Shown here piece by piece: positions 57,094 through 64,000 of a stretch of 64,000 nt of DNA. The stretch covers positions 1 through 64,000 of the forward strand of contig NKIR01000011.1 of assembly GCA_002255985.1 (NCBI GenBank). The letters run 5' to 3'. The translations under genes and the position numbers were made by a program. Position 1 is the stretch's first letter, and each line of letters starts with the position of its first letter. Source of the DNA: Sphingomonadaceae bacterium PASS1. Lineage in GTDB: Bacteria; Pseudomonadota; Alphaproteobacteria; Sphingomonadales; Sphingomonadaceae. Below the pieces are notes generated by a model. That model did not search any database. It saw only the letters and a program-made list of their open reading frames with translations, and was not told the DNA's origin.

Positions 57094-58487
57094 CGCGCCG
57101 CCTCTGGCTTCAGTTCGCCGTCATAATTTGCAACAAGCGCCAAGGTCGCAACCCATGCCGCCACGTTTTGGCGCAATTCGGCTTTGTCGATCTTGTCGAG
57201 CGTGTCGTCGGGCGTGTGGTGCAGGTCGAAATATTTCGTGCCATCTTGCTGCAGGTCAATGATACCCAATTTCTGCGCCGCGATTATCGCGCCAACATCC
57301 GCGCCGCCGCCGGCCAATTCCTTGCGCGGAACCACGCCCAAGGGTGCTAGTGCAGAAACGATCTGACCGCGAAGCGCTGCCGCGCTTTCGGGCAGGCGGA
57401 AATCTACGCCCCAGACTTTGCCAGCGCCGAAATCCGATTCCATCGCAAAGGCATGTGGCTCATTAGCGTGTTTCTCGCCATAATCCCGGCCACCCAAAAT
57501 GCCGACTTCTTCAGCACCGGCCCACAACAGGCGCACAGTGCGTTTGGGTTGACCCATTGATTGCAAATGCTTGGCCGCTGCCCCAATGATACCGCAACCT
57601 GCGGCGTCATCAATGGCGCCAGTCCCAAGATCCCAGCTATCCAGATGGCAGGCGATAACAATCATTGGAAGGTCGGGGTTCGAACCCTTGACCTCGGCCA
57701 GAACATTGCCCGACGTCTGCATCCCGACATTTTTTGGGGTCAGCTTTAACTTCATCCGCACAGGTTTGCCGCGCGCGATCATCCGCTCCAGATTTTCAGC
57801 GTCAGGTATCGACAATGCCGCTGCGGGAATGGGGGTGACGCCGGGGTCAAAGTTGGTGTTCCCCGTGTGCGGGTTACGGTGATAATCGGTTCCGATTGAA
57901 CGGATGACGATAGCCGCAGCGCCTTTTTTGGCAGCGATATTCGGACCTACAAAGCGGGCAGGGCCAAATGCGCCGTAGCTGCTGCCGTCCTGCGTTGCTT
58001 TCATATTGTGACTGACAAAGGCAATCTTGCCTTTCAAGCTGCCATCGGGCGCTGCGCGCAGATCATCAATCGTCGGGAAATATATAATTTCGGCTTCGAG
58101 CCCAGCATCGCCTGTGCTGCCGCTATTGCCCAATGCGGCAATGGCGAGTTTCTGCGTATAGGGCGCAACGATGGCTGCGGTCTCTTCTCCGCGCACCCAA
58201 GTGGGCATCTGATATTCTTCGATGCGGACATTATCAAATCCGAGTGCTTTCAGCTTGCTGACCGCCCAAGTCCGCGCGCGCGCTTCGGCTTCGGTGCCGC
58301 CCTGCCGCGGGCCGATTTCGGTGGTGAGCCCTTCGACGATGTCATAGGCAAAACTGTCACTTTGGTGCGCTTTGTCGCGGATCGACGCGACTGAAGCACT
58401 GTCCGGCGACGCAGGCGCGCCCAGTGCGAGTGATGGCGAAAGGAACAGCGTGGAGGCTGCGGCGAGCAATAGGATGTTTTTCTTCAT
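57090..58487 (-). CDS. M28 family zinc aminopeptidase, exported
   Basis: I start at the ATG giving MKKNILLLAAASTLFLSP, a good signal peptide; the longer frame to 58568 adds 27 atypical residues. The 465-residue protein has a PA domain followed by the M28 core: HLDSWDLGTGAIDDAAGCG (His and Asp ligands), AEEVGILGG (catalytic Glu-Glu), MESDFG and the final His in HHTPDDTLDKID. It should remove N-terminal residues from peptides in the periplasm. Confidence 0.9.
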   Translation of the reverse strand: MKKNILLLAAASTLFLSPSLALGAPASPDSASVASIRDKAHQSDSFAYDIVEGLTTEIGPRQGGTEAEARARTWAVSKLKALGFDNVRIEEYQMPTWVRGEETAAIVAPYTQKLAIAALGNSGSTGDAGLEAEIIYFPTIDDLRAAPDGSLKGKIAFVSHNMKATQDGSSYGAFGPARFVGPNIAAKKGAAAIVIRSIGTDYHRNPHTGNTNFDPGVTPIPAAALSIPDAENLERMIARGKPVRMKLKLTPKNVGMQTSGNVLAEVKGSNPDLPMIVIACHLDSWDLGTGAIDDAAGCGIIGAAAKHLQSMGQPKRTVRLLWAGAEEVGILGGRDYGEKHANEPHAFAMESDFGAGKVWGVDFRLPESAAALRGQIVSALAPLGVVPRKELAGGGADVGAIIAAQKLGIIDLQQDGTKYFDLHHTPDDTLDKIDKAELRQNVAAWVATLALVANYDGELKPEAAR

Positions 58488-58601
58488 GTTGGGCAGGCTT
58501 AATCGCATCGCCGGGATTTGCAATCCCACCTTGCGGCGAAACGCGCAGATAGCTAGGGAAGCGGCCATATCAAAAGTAATGCAACACAGGAATTAAAGCC
58601 C

Positions 58602-60281
58602 ATGGCAGCCCAATATAGCTTCGTAATGAAGGGAATGACGAAAACCTTCCCCGGCGCAAGCAAGCCCGTCCTCAACAACATCAATCTGCAATTCTATCCG
58701 GACGCAAAGATCGGCATCGTTGGGCCAAACGGCACGGGTAAATCGACGCTGATGAAAATCATGGCCGGAATGGACACAGAGTTTACAGGCGAAGCGTGGC
58801 CCGGCGAACATATCCGCGTCGGCTATCTGGCGCAGGAGCCAGAGCTTGATCCGAACAAAACGGTCAAGGAAAATGTCATGGACGGCGTTCGCGCGGTTGC
58901 CGACCTTGTGGACCGTTTTAACGAGATTTCGACCATCATGGGCGATCCGCCCGAGGATGCCGACTTTGACGCGCTCATGGAGGAAATGGGCACGCTTCAG
59001 GAAAAGATTGATGCCGTTGATGGCTGGTCGCTCGATAGCCAACTGGAGCTCGCTATGGACGCGCTACGTTGCCCTCCGGGCGACAGCCCTGTCACCAGCC
59101 TTTCGGGTGGTGAAAAGCGCCGTATCGCGCTGACGCGGCTTTTGTTGGAAAAGCCCGACATATTGCTGCTCGACGAACCGACCAACCACTTGGACGCAGA
59201 GTCCGTTGCGTGGCTGGAAAAGCATCTGGTCGATTATAAGGGCAACGTCATTCTCGTTACCCACGATCGCTACTTCTTGGATAATGTCGTCAGCTGGATC
59301 CTTGAGCTCGATCGCGGACGTTATTTTGTCTATGAAGGCAATTATTCGACCTATCTCGAAAAGAAGGCGAAGCGTCTGGAGCAGGAATCGCGTGAAGACG
59401 CAGGCCGTCAAAAGGCGATTAAGGACGAGCTGGAGTGGATCCGGCAGAGTCCAAAGGCCCGGCAAACCAAATCGAAAGCGCGTATCAAATCCTTCGACCA
59501 GCTGGTCGAGGCGCAAGAAAACCGCACCCCGGGTAAAGCGCAGATCGTCATTCAGATACCTGAACGTTTGGGCAGCAAGGTTATTGAGGTCAAAAATGTC
59601 ACCAAGGCCTATGGTGATAAACTGCTCTTCGAAAATCTGTCCTTCACCATTCCGCAGGGTGGCATTGTGGGCGTAATTGGCCCGAACGGTGCGGGTAAAT
59701 CGACTTTGTTCCGCCTTATCACTGGTCAGGAAGTTCCGGATTCAGGTGAAGTTGAAATTGGCGAAACCGTCCGTTTGGGCTTTGTTGACCAGAGCCGCGA
59801 TGATCTCGATCCCAACAAGAATGTTTGGGAAGAAATTTCGGGCGGGGCCGACTTTATGAAATTGGGCAAGCATGAGACGCCGACCCGGGCCTATGTCGGT
59901 GCGTTCAACTTCAAGGGCACCGATCAGCAGAAGAAGGTCGGTTTATTGTCCGGTGGTGAACGCAACCGCGTGCACATGGCGAAGATGTTGAAAGAAGGCG
60001 GCAACGTGCTTCTGCTCGATGAACCTACCAACGATTTGGACGTTGAAACACTGTCGGCACTTGAAGAAGCGTTGGAAAGCTTCGCGGGTTGCGCGGTGGT
60101 CATCAGCCATGACCGCTTCTTCCTTGACCGTCTTGCAACGCATATTCTCGCATTTGAAGGCGACAGCCATGTCGAATGGTTTGAAGGTAACTTTGAATCC
60201 TATGAAGAAGACAAAATCGCCCGCCTCGGCGACGAAGCCACCCGTCCACATCGCGCAACTTATAAGAAGATGACGCGTTAA
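58602..60281 (+). CDS. ettA: Energy-dependent translational throttle protein EttA
   Basis: EttA is an ABC-F ATPase that gates ribosomes into elongation according to ATP/ADP. The 559-residue protein has two ABC cassettes: Walker A GPNGTGKS (41-48) and GPNGAGKS (360-367), with signatures LSGGEKRR and LSGGERNR. The linker between the cassettes and the arm insertion in the first are of the EttA type. No membrane segments. A hairpin follows the gene. Confidence 0.95.
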   Translation: MAAQYSFVMKGMTKTFPGASKPVLNNINLQFYPDAKIGIVGPNGTGKSTLMKIMAGMDTEFTGEAWPGEHIRVGYLAQEPELDPNKTVKENVMDGVRAVADLVDRFNEISTIMGDPPEDADFDALMEEMGTLQEKIDAVDGWSLDSQLELAMDALRCPPGDSPVTSLSGGEKRRIALTRLLLEKPDILLLDEPTNHLDAESVAWLEKHLVDYKGNVILVTHDRYFLDNVVSWILELDRGRYFVYEGNYSTYLEKKAKRLEQESREDAGRQKAIKDELEWIRQSPKARQTKSKARIKSFDQLVEAQENRTPGKAQIVIQIPERLGSKVIEVKNVTKAYGDKLLFENLSFTIPQGGIVGVIGPNGAGKSTLFRLITGQEVPDSGEVEIGETVRLGFVDQSRDDLDPNKNVWEEISGGADFMKLGKHETPTRAYVGAFNFKGTDQQKKVGLLSGGERNRVHMAKMLKEGGNVLLLDEPTNDLDVETLSALEEALESFAGCAVVISHDRFFLDRLATHILAFEGDSHVEWFEGNFESYEEDKIARLGDEATRPHRATYKKMTR

Positions 60282-60298
60282 TGGTGACATGAAGCGAA

Positions 60299-60332
60299 CC
60301 CTCCTCTGCAACGCCAACGCAGCAGAGGAGGG
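60299..60332. terminator. GC-rich hairpin between convergent genes
   Basis: CCCTCCTCTGC (60299-60309) and GCAGAGGAGGG (60322-60332) are exact reverse complements around a 12-base loop, 17 bases after the ettA stop and before the convergent oxidase gene end. There is no U run, so it may be a bidirectional pause or an RNA-stabilising hairpin. Confidence 0.6.
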
Positions 60333-60374
60333 CGCTTTGGCCGGCATAGGACCGCTACGCATGCATGCAGCGGC

Positions 60375-61004
60375 TTAGGGAACCAACCAACGCCCCAGCC
60401 ATAGATTTTGCGTTTGGTCCCAATGCCATCGTGCGCGCCGGTGCCCTGCATTGGCCAGATATAACCATTCGACGCTGTCCGCATGAAACATCAGAGCCGC
60501 AAAATTGCCCCGGTAATCGGCCAATTGTTCTTCTTCCGGTTGTTTGCCTTCAATCCATTCCGGCAATCCTGACGAAGGTTGTGGGATCGGCGTTCCGGGT
60601 GCTGCTTCGGCCATGTAACAGCGGCGGGCAAATGGCGTTGAACCGGACCAGGCGGTATCTGCTACATCGCCATTGGAAGAAATATGGGCGCGACCGGACA
60701 GCCGGATCTGCGCCTTTGCCGCAGGGTTATAAACCAAAATACTGGCCGCCGCCTCGTGCTGCAGTTGCGCGGTTTTGTCGGACCGTGCGTCGGTATGAAA
60801 GCGCAAGCTTCGGATATCACGTGACACCGCGCGCAGTATCATGATGCGCAATTGCGGCGTGCCGTCCGCATCAACGGTACCGACTGTCGGTGTGTGTGCG
60901 GGACTGTTCCGGTCCGTTACACCGGCTTCAACGACATTCCATGCTTCTGCAAAACTCGCGTCAAGGTCGTTATAATAGGCTGGCAAGGCGACCTGATTGG
61001 TCAT
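60375..61004 (-). CDS. Pyridoxamine-phosphate-oxidase-like FMN-binding protein
   Basis: The 209-residue protein has the split-barrel flavin fold (RIMILRAV, LRFHTDARSDKTAQL, ASILVYNPAAKAQIRL) and a C-terminal EWLYLANAGHRRARW typical of PNPOx-like proteins, but is not a certain PdxH. It is the last gene of the bicarbonate-transport operon; its start overlaps the carbonic anhydrase stop by four bases. Its link to that process is unknown. Confidence 0.8.
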   Translation of the reverse strand: MTNQVALPAYYNDLDASFAEAWNVVEAGVTDRNSPAHTPTVGTVDADGTPQLRIMILRAVSRDIRSLRFHTDARSDKTAQLQHEAAASILVYNPAAKAQIRLSGRAHISSNGDVADTAWSGSTPFARRCYMAEAAPGTPIPQPSSGLPEWIEGKQPEEEQLADYRGNFAALMFHADSVEWLYLANAGHRRARWHWDQTQNLWLGRWLVP

Positions 61005-61624
61005 TGAACCTCAAACTGATCGGTTTGGTCGTTGAGCACGTGTAAAATGCCGTCGGCGATGCCGAAATAGGCACCATGTAGCTTTAGCTGCCCGGATTGT
61101 TCGCGCTCTGCAATGAATGGAAATGTGCGCAGGTTTTTCAAACTCACCCGAATGGCGTCCAGTTCCAAATCATGTTGGGGGTCGTCGGACGCTGACGCTA
61201 AAATCTTGTCACGGGCAGGGCGCACAATATCTACCCAGCCATCGATAAAGCTGTGCCCACCGTGGCCCAAATTTGCACCTTCCAATGATGCTTTAATACC
61301 GCCGCACTGGGCATGACCAAGCACAACAATGTGCCGCACTTCCAGCCCCAATACGCCAAATTCAATGGCCGCGGACACCCCATGCAACCCGCCCCCGATT
61401 TCATACGGGGGAACGAGGCTTGCAACATTGCGCAAAGCGAACACTTGGCCGGGCTTTGTGTCAAACACGGTTGCCGGATCGACCCTGCTATCACAGCAGG
61501 AAATGATCATAATGGGCGGCGCCTGACCATCATTCGCGAGCTCATCATAGCGCGCTTTTTGGCGGACATAGGCGTCGGATTTGAAGCGGCGATATCCTTC
61601 AACCAGCACAGCAAATTCGGGCAT
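61001..61624 (-). CDS. Beta-class carbonic anhydrase
   Basis: This 207-residue enzyme interconverts CO2 and bicarbonate with zinc. The zinc ligands are clear: Cys in CCDSRVDP, then His and Cys in GHAQCGG, with the catalytic Asp-Arg pair DSR. It is adjacent to SbtB and SbtA genes and should equilibrate imported bicarbonate. Overlaps with neighbours on both sides show one operon. Confidence 0.95.
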   Translation of the reverse strand: MPEFAVLVEGYRRFKSDAYVRQKARYDELANDGQAPPIMIISCCDSRVDPATVFDTKPGQVFALRNVASLVPPYEIGGGLHGVSAAIEFGVLGLEVRHIVVLGHAQCGGIKASLEGANLGHGGHSFIDGWVDIVRPARDKILASASDDPQHDLELDAIRVSLKNLRTFPFIAEREQSGQLKLHGAYFGIADGILHVLNDQTDQFEVQ

Positions 61625-61935
61625 TAAAATCTTTCTCCGCGCACAACCTGAACGTCACCAATTGTTAGCAACATACCATAGCTGTCTAGCAATGGCGCAA
61701 TCGCTTCAATCAAGCCGGATGTCTTGGTTTCGGATGCGATGACCAGCACAATGGTTTTGGCGCTTGCTCCCGTGAAATCGTCATCTTGCCATGCACCAGC
61801 GCGGCCACCGCCAGAGTCGACGTGGATTACGCTCCAGCCAGATATGTCGACCGCTTTCAGTTGCGCGACAACACGCGGCACAAGCGGCGTATCCACCAGA
61901 ATTTCGATCCGCTTACGGCTGACAGTTTGAATCAT
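61624..61935 (-). CDS. PII-like regulator of the bicarbonate transporter (SbtB-like)
   Basis: The 103-residue protein has the PII ferredoxin-like fold order: two helices with a T-loop region near GGGRAGAWQDDD, then TIVLVIASETKTSGLI. It sits directly after an SbtA-type transporter (gap 3 bases) and overlaps carbonic anhydrase, the place of SbtB in cyanobacteria, which binds cyclic AMP/AMP and regulates SbtA. A cyanobacterial-type C-terminal Cys pair is absent. Role by context. Confidence 0.8.
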   Translation of the reverse strand: MIQTVSRKRIEILVDTPLVPRVVAQLKAVDISGWSVIHVDSGGGRAGAWQDDDFTGASAKTIVLVIASETKTSGLIEAIAPLLDSYGMLLTIGDVQVVRGERF

Positions 61936-61938
61936 AAA

Positions 61939-62892
61939 TCATCCTATTGCTTTGGCGAATGCCGCAAAAATGCTGATGCCAAAGATGATGTTGAAAGGAA
62001 AGGTCACGCCAAGTGACATGCTGAGGTAAATTCCGGGGTCGGCTTTGGGCAGGGCAAGCCGCATCGCTGCCGGAACGGCAATGTACGAGGCACTGGCCGC
62101 CAAAATGCCAAGCGTAGCGGCCGACGCCACATCCAGCCCGACCAATGTTCCGACAATGGTACCAATTGCGCCGTTTAACAAAGGTATGACAATAGCGAGG
62201 CTAACCAGGCGGAGATTCATCTTGCGTGACTGGATAAGCCGCCGTGCTGCGATCAGCCCCATATCGAGCAGGAACAAGCAAAGTACCCCGCGGAATCCGG
62301 TATCGAACAGCGGTTTGATCGGTGCGAAGCCATCGCTGCCGGCAACAACACCGATGATAAAGCTGCCGACCAAAATCATGACGGATGCGTTGGTCAGGAC
62401 TTCGTGCCATGGCGTGGAGGATTTTTCGGTCGTATCTTTGTCGCCACGCCGCGCAAGCATGAGGCCCGAAATAATGGCCGGGGTTTCCATCAATGCAAGA
62501 ACGGCGACCATATAGCCTGCCGGACCGAGACCTTGGCCGGTGAGAATTTCTTTTGCGGTAACGAACGTAACCACGCTGACCGAGCCATAATGTGCCGCAA
62601 CTGCGCCGGCATCGATTTTGGAAAGCCCGCCAAATTGCCGAAGCAAAGCAAATGCGATGACCGGCAAAAGAAAGCTGAGGGCAAGGCCTGCCAAGGCGGC
62701 AGCGGCCACTTCTGCAGTGACCCCGCTGTTCGATACCTCAACGCCGCCCTTTAAACCAATGGCCGCCATCAGATAGATGGACATGGCTTTTGCGAAGGCT
62801 TCGGGAATGCTGAGGTCGGACTTAAGTGCGGCAGCAATAAAGCCGAGGACGAAAAAGAGAATTACCGGCGACGTCAGTGTGTCGATTATCAT
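61939..62892 (-). CDS. Sodium-dependent bicarbonate transporter (SbtA family)
   Basis: The 317-residue membrane protein has about ten hydrophobic segments with DUF897/SbtA landmarks: [20 protein letters not shown] (in part: [14 protein letters not shown]), [16 protein letters not shown], and [18 protein letters not shown] start at an ATG five bases after AGAGG; an extended frame to 63159 overlaps lipA and is spurious. It heads an operon with SbtB, carbonic anhydrase and a flavoprotein, likely for bicarbonate supply in a heterotroph. Confidence 0.9.
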   Translation of the reverse strand: MIIDTLTSPVILFFVLGFIAAALKSDLSIPEAFAKAMSIYLMAAIGLKGGVEVSNSGVTAEVAAAALAGLALSFLLPVIAFALLRQFGGLSKIDAGAVAAHYGSVSVVTFVTAKEILTGQGLGPAGYMVAVLALMETPAIISGLMLARRGDKDTTEKSSTPWHEVLTNASVMILVGSFIIGVVAGSDGFAPIKPLFDTGFRGVLCLFLLDMGLIAARRLIQSRKMNLRLVSLAIVIPLLNGAIGTIVGTLVGLDVASAATLGILAASASYIAVPAAMRLALPKADPGIYLSMSLGVTFPFNIIFGISIFAAFAKAIG

Positions 62893-62973
62893 CATAGCCT
62901 CTTTGCGAATTTTGCAACCCATAGCAGGCAAGTTGCAGTTGGCAAGTTGAGGCATGGCGGCTATTCGCACAGC

Positions 62974-63900
62974 ATGAACGTTCCGATATCGATACCCGAG
63001 CGCTCCGTGCGCGAACGCAAACCGGACTGGATCCGCGTCAAGGCGCCCACTGGCGCGGGTTTTAACGAGACCCGCAAATTGATGCGGGACTTGAATTTGA
63101 ACACCGTGTGCGAAGAGGCGGCTTGCCCAAATATCGGCGAATGTTGGACCAAAAAGCACGCAACGGTGATGATCCTTGGTGATGTTTGCACCCGGGCATG
63201 TGCCTTTTGTAACGTCAAAACCGGAATGCCGCGCGCTGTCGATCCGTTAGAGCCAGAGCATGTGGCGATTGCTGCCGCGAAAATGGGACTTGAACATATC
63301 GTCATTACATCGGTCGATCGTGACGATTTGCCTGATGGTGGCGCCAGCCAGTTTGTGAAGGTGATCGAAGCGCTGCGTCGCAACACGCCTAACACTACGA
63401 TTGAAATCCTGACGCCGGATTTTCGGAACAAGGCGCAAGCCGCGGTTGAGGCCATCGTTACGGCGCGGCCCGATGTGTACAACCACAATCTGGAGACTGT
63501 TCCCCGCCTCTATCCCACGATCCGGCCAGGTGCGCGTTATTACGCATCGCTGCGTTTGCTGGAGACCGTAAAGCGCCACGACCCATCGATTTTTACCAAG
63601 TCGGGCGTCATGCTTGGTTTGGGCGAAGAGCGGATGGAAGTGCATCAGGTGATGGATGACATGCGCAGCGCAGACATCGACTTCCTGACGATGGGCCAAT
63701 ATTTGCAGCCAACGCCCAAGCACACAAAGGTGATGGACTTTGTGACGCCAGCGGCATTTGACGCATATGCGGCGATTGCCCGTGCTAAGGGTTTCCTGCT
63801 TGTCGCAGCCAGCCCGCTCACGCGGTCGAGCTATCACGCGGGCGATGATTTTGCGAAAATGCGCGATGCGCGTGCGGCACAGTTGGCCAAAAAGCGGTAA
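62974..63900 (+). CDS. lipA: Lipoyl synthase
   Basis: LipA is a radical-SAM enzyme that inserts two sulfurs into protein-bound octanoyl groups. The 308-residue protein has the auxiliary cluster motif C-x4-C-x5-C ([12 protein letters not shown]), the SAM cluster motif in CTRACAFC, and the RSSYHAGD tail. I prefer the ATG at 62974 ([10 protein letters not shown]) to a TTG 27 bases upstream. It is divergent from the transporter gene and feeds the lipoyl domains such as that on PdhB. Confidence 0.97.
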   Translation: MNVPISIPERSVRERKPDWIRVKAPTGAGFNETRKLMRDLNLNTVCEEAACPNIGECWTKKHATVMILGDVCTRACAFCNVKTGMPRAVDPLEPEHVAIAAAKMGLEHIVITSVDRDDLPDGGASQFVKVIEALRRNTPNTTIEILTPDFRNKAQAAVEAIVTARPDVYNHNLETVPRLYPTIRPGARYYASLRLLETVKRHDPSIFTKSGVMLGLGEERMEVHQVMDDMRSADIDFLTMGQYLQPTPKHTKVMDFVTPAAFDAYAAIARAKGFLLVAASPLTRSSYHAGDDFAKMRDARAAQLAKKR

Positions 63901-63908
63901 CAGCCCCA

Positions 63909-64000
63909 ATGCCGCACCATCACGAACGCCGTCATTTGCCGCATAGTGCGGAACAGATGTACAATCTGGTGGCCGATGTGGCGCGCTATCCCGAATTTTT
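63909..64000 (+). CDS. COQ10/RatA-like START-domain protein (3' partial)
   Basis: Eight bases after lipA an ATG opens a frame that runs off the window: MPHHHERRHLPHSAEQMY then NLVADVARYPEF. This matches the N-terminus of ubiquinone-binding COQ10-type proteins (also called RatA family), which help use or deliver ubiquinone. The lipA to COQ10 order is common in alphaproteobacteria. Confidence 0.8.
   Translation, partial: MPHHHERRHLPHSAEQMYNLVADVARYPEF

Noticed and set aside
62893-63159. Extended N-terminus of the SbtA gene
   Set aside because: It overlaps the lipA coding region on the other strand, and a better ribosome site precedes the internal ATG.

Overview
The window is a stretch of a sphingomonad-type alphaproteobacterial chromosome (order Sphingomonadales is my inference). 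This rests on protein features such as the DOMON-like protein, the TadE/TadG-like proteins, the DUF3089 hydrolase and the dnaG-rpoD arrangement, on frequent GTG/TTG starts, and on moderate-to-high GC. It is mostly dense housekeeping sequence with one foreign-looking block at the left edge.

Positions 1-3.9 kb (accessory, visibly more AT-rich): six tightly overlapping genes encode what reads as a complete ubiquitin-like conjugation pathway. In order they are a zinc-finger/OB-fold protein (open at the left edge), a J-domain protein, a short UBA5-like E1, a single-domain ubiquitin-like protein ending in Gly-Cys, an E2 with the eukaryotic HPN...Cys spacing plus a C-terminal zinc ribbon, and a JAMM protease. 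The expected chemistry is: JAMM trims the terminal Cys, E1 adenylates the Gly, E2 Cys96 carries the modifier, and JAMM reverses conjugation. The gene order and the J-domain and zinc/OB partners differ from the four-gene Bil (ISG15-like) layout I know. A secreted nuclease-like gene follows, and the block stops at the 3' end of a tRNA-Asn gene, a classical integration site. This is the most interesting content of the window.

4-25.6 kb: nadK-moaA, a degenerate-GGDEF/EAL protein, mfd-sdhE, recG, a PilZ protein, tyrS, a DOMON-like protein coupled to a NamZ-type muramidase, a CoxE-like VWA protein and its MoxR ATPase separated by a soluble chemoreceptor gene that is broken by an in-frame TAA, a conserved hypothetical, and the rpoD-dnaG-yqeY macromolecular synthesis group.

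25.6-41.8 kb: carA, carB and greA, a rhomboid protease, a run of small membrane/Lys-Ala-rich proteins, eno-ftsB-pdhA-pdhB (glycolysis into acetyl-CoA), and three Tad-like pilus/surface genes without the rest of a Tad machine.

41.9-64 kb: a squalene-synthase-like protein, an EF-hand protein, trmFO, nnrD-yhhN, a DUF3089 hydrolase with gyrA, an SDR, a secreted repeat protein, an Lrp regulator opposite an atypical HEAT/PAS histidine kinase, a polysaccharide deacetylase, tRNA-Ile2 and tRNA-Pro, an M28 peptidase group, ettA, a bicarbonate-uptake operon (SbtA, PII-like SbtB, beta-carbonic anhydrase, FMN-binding oxidase), lipA, and the start of a COQ10/RatA gene. No rRNA, CRISPR array, insertion sequence or integrase gene is visible. 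No gap exceeds 300 bases.
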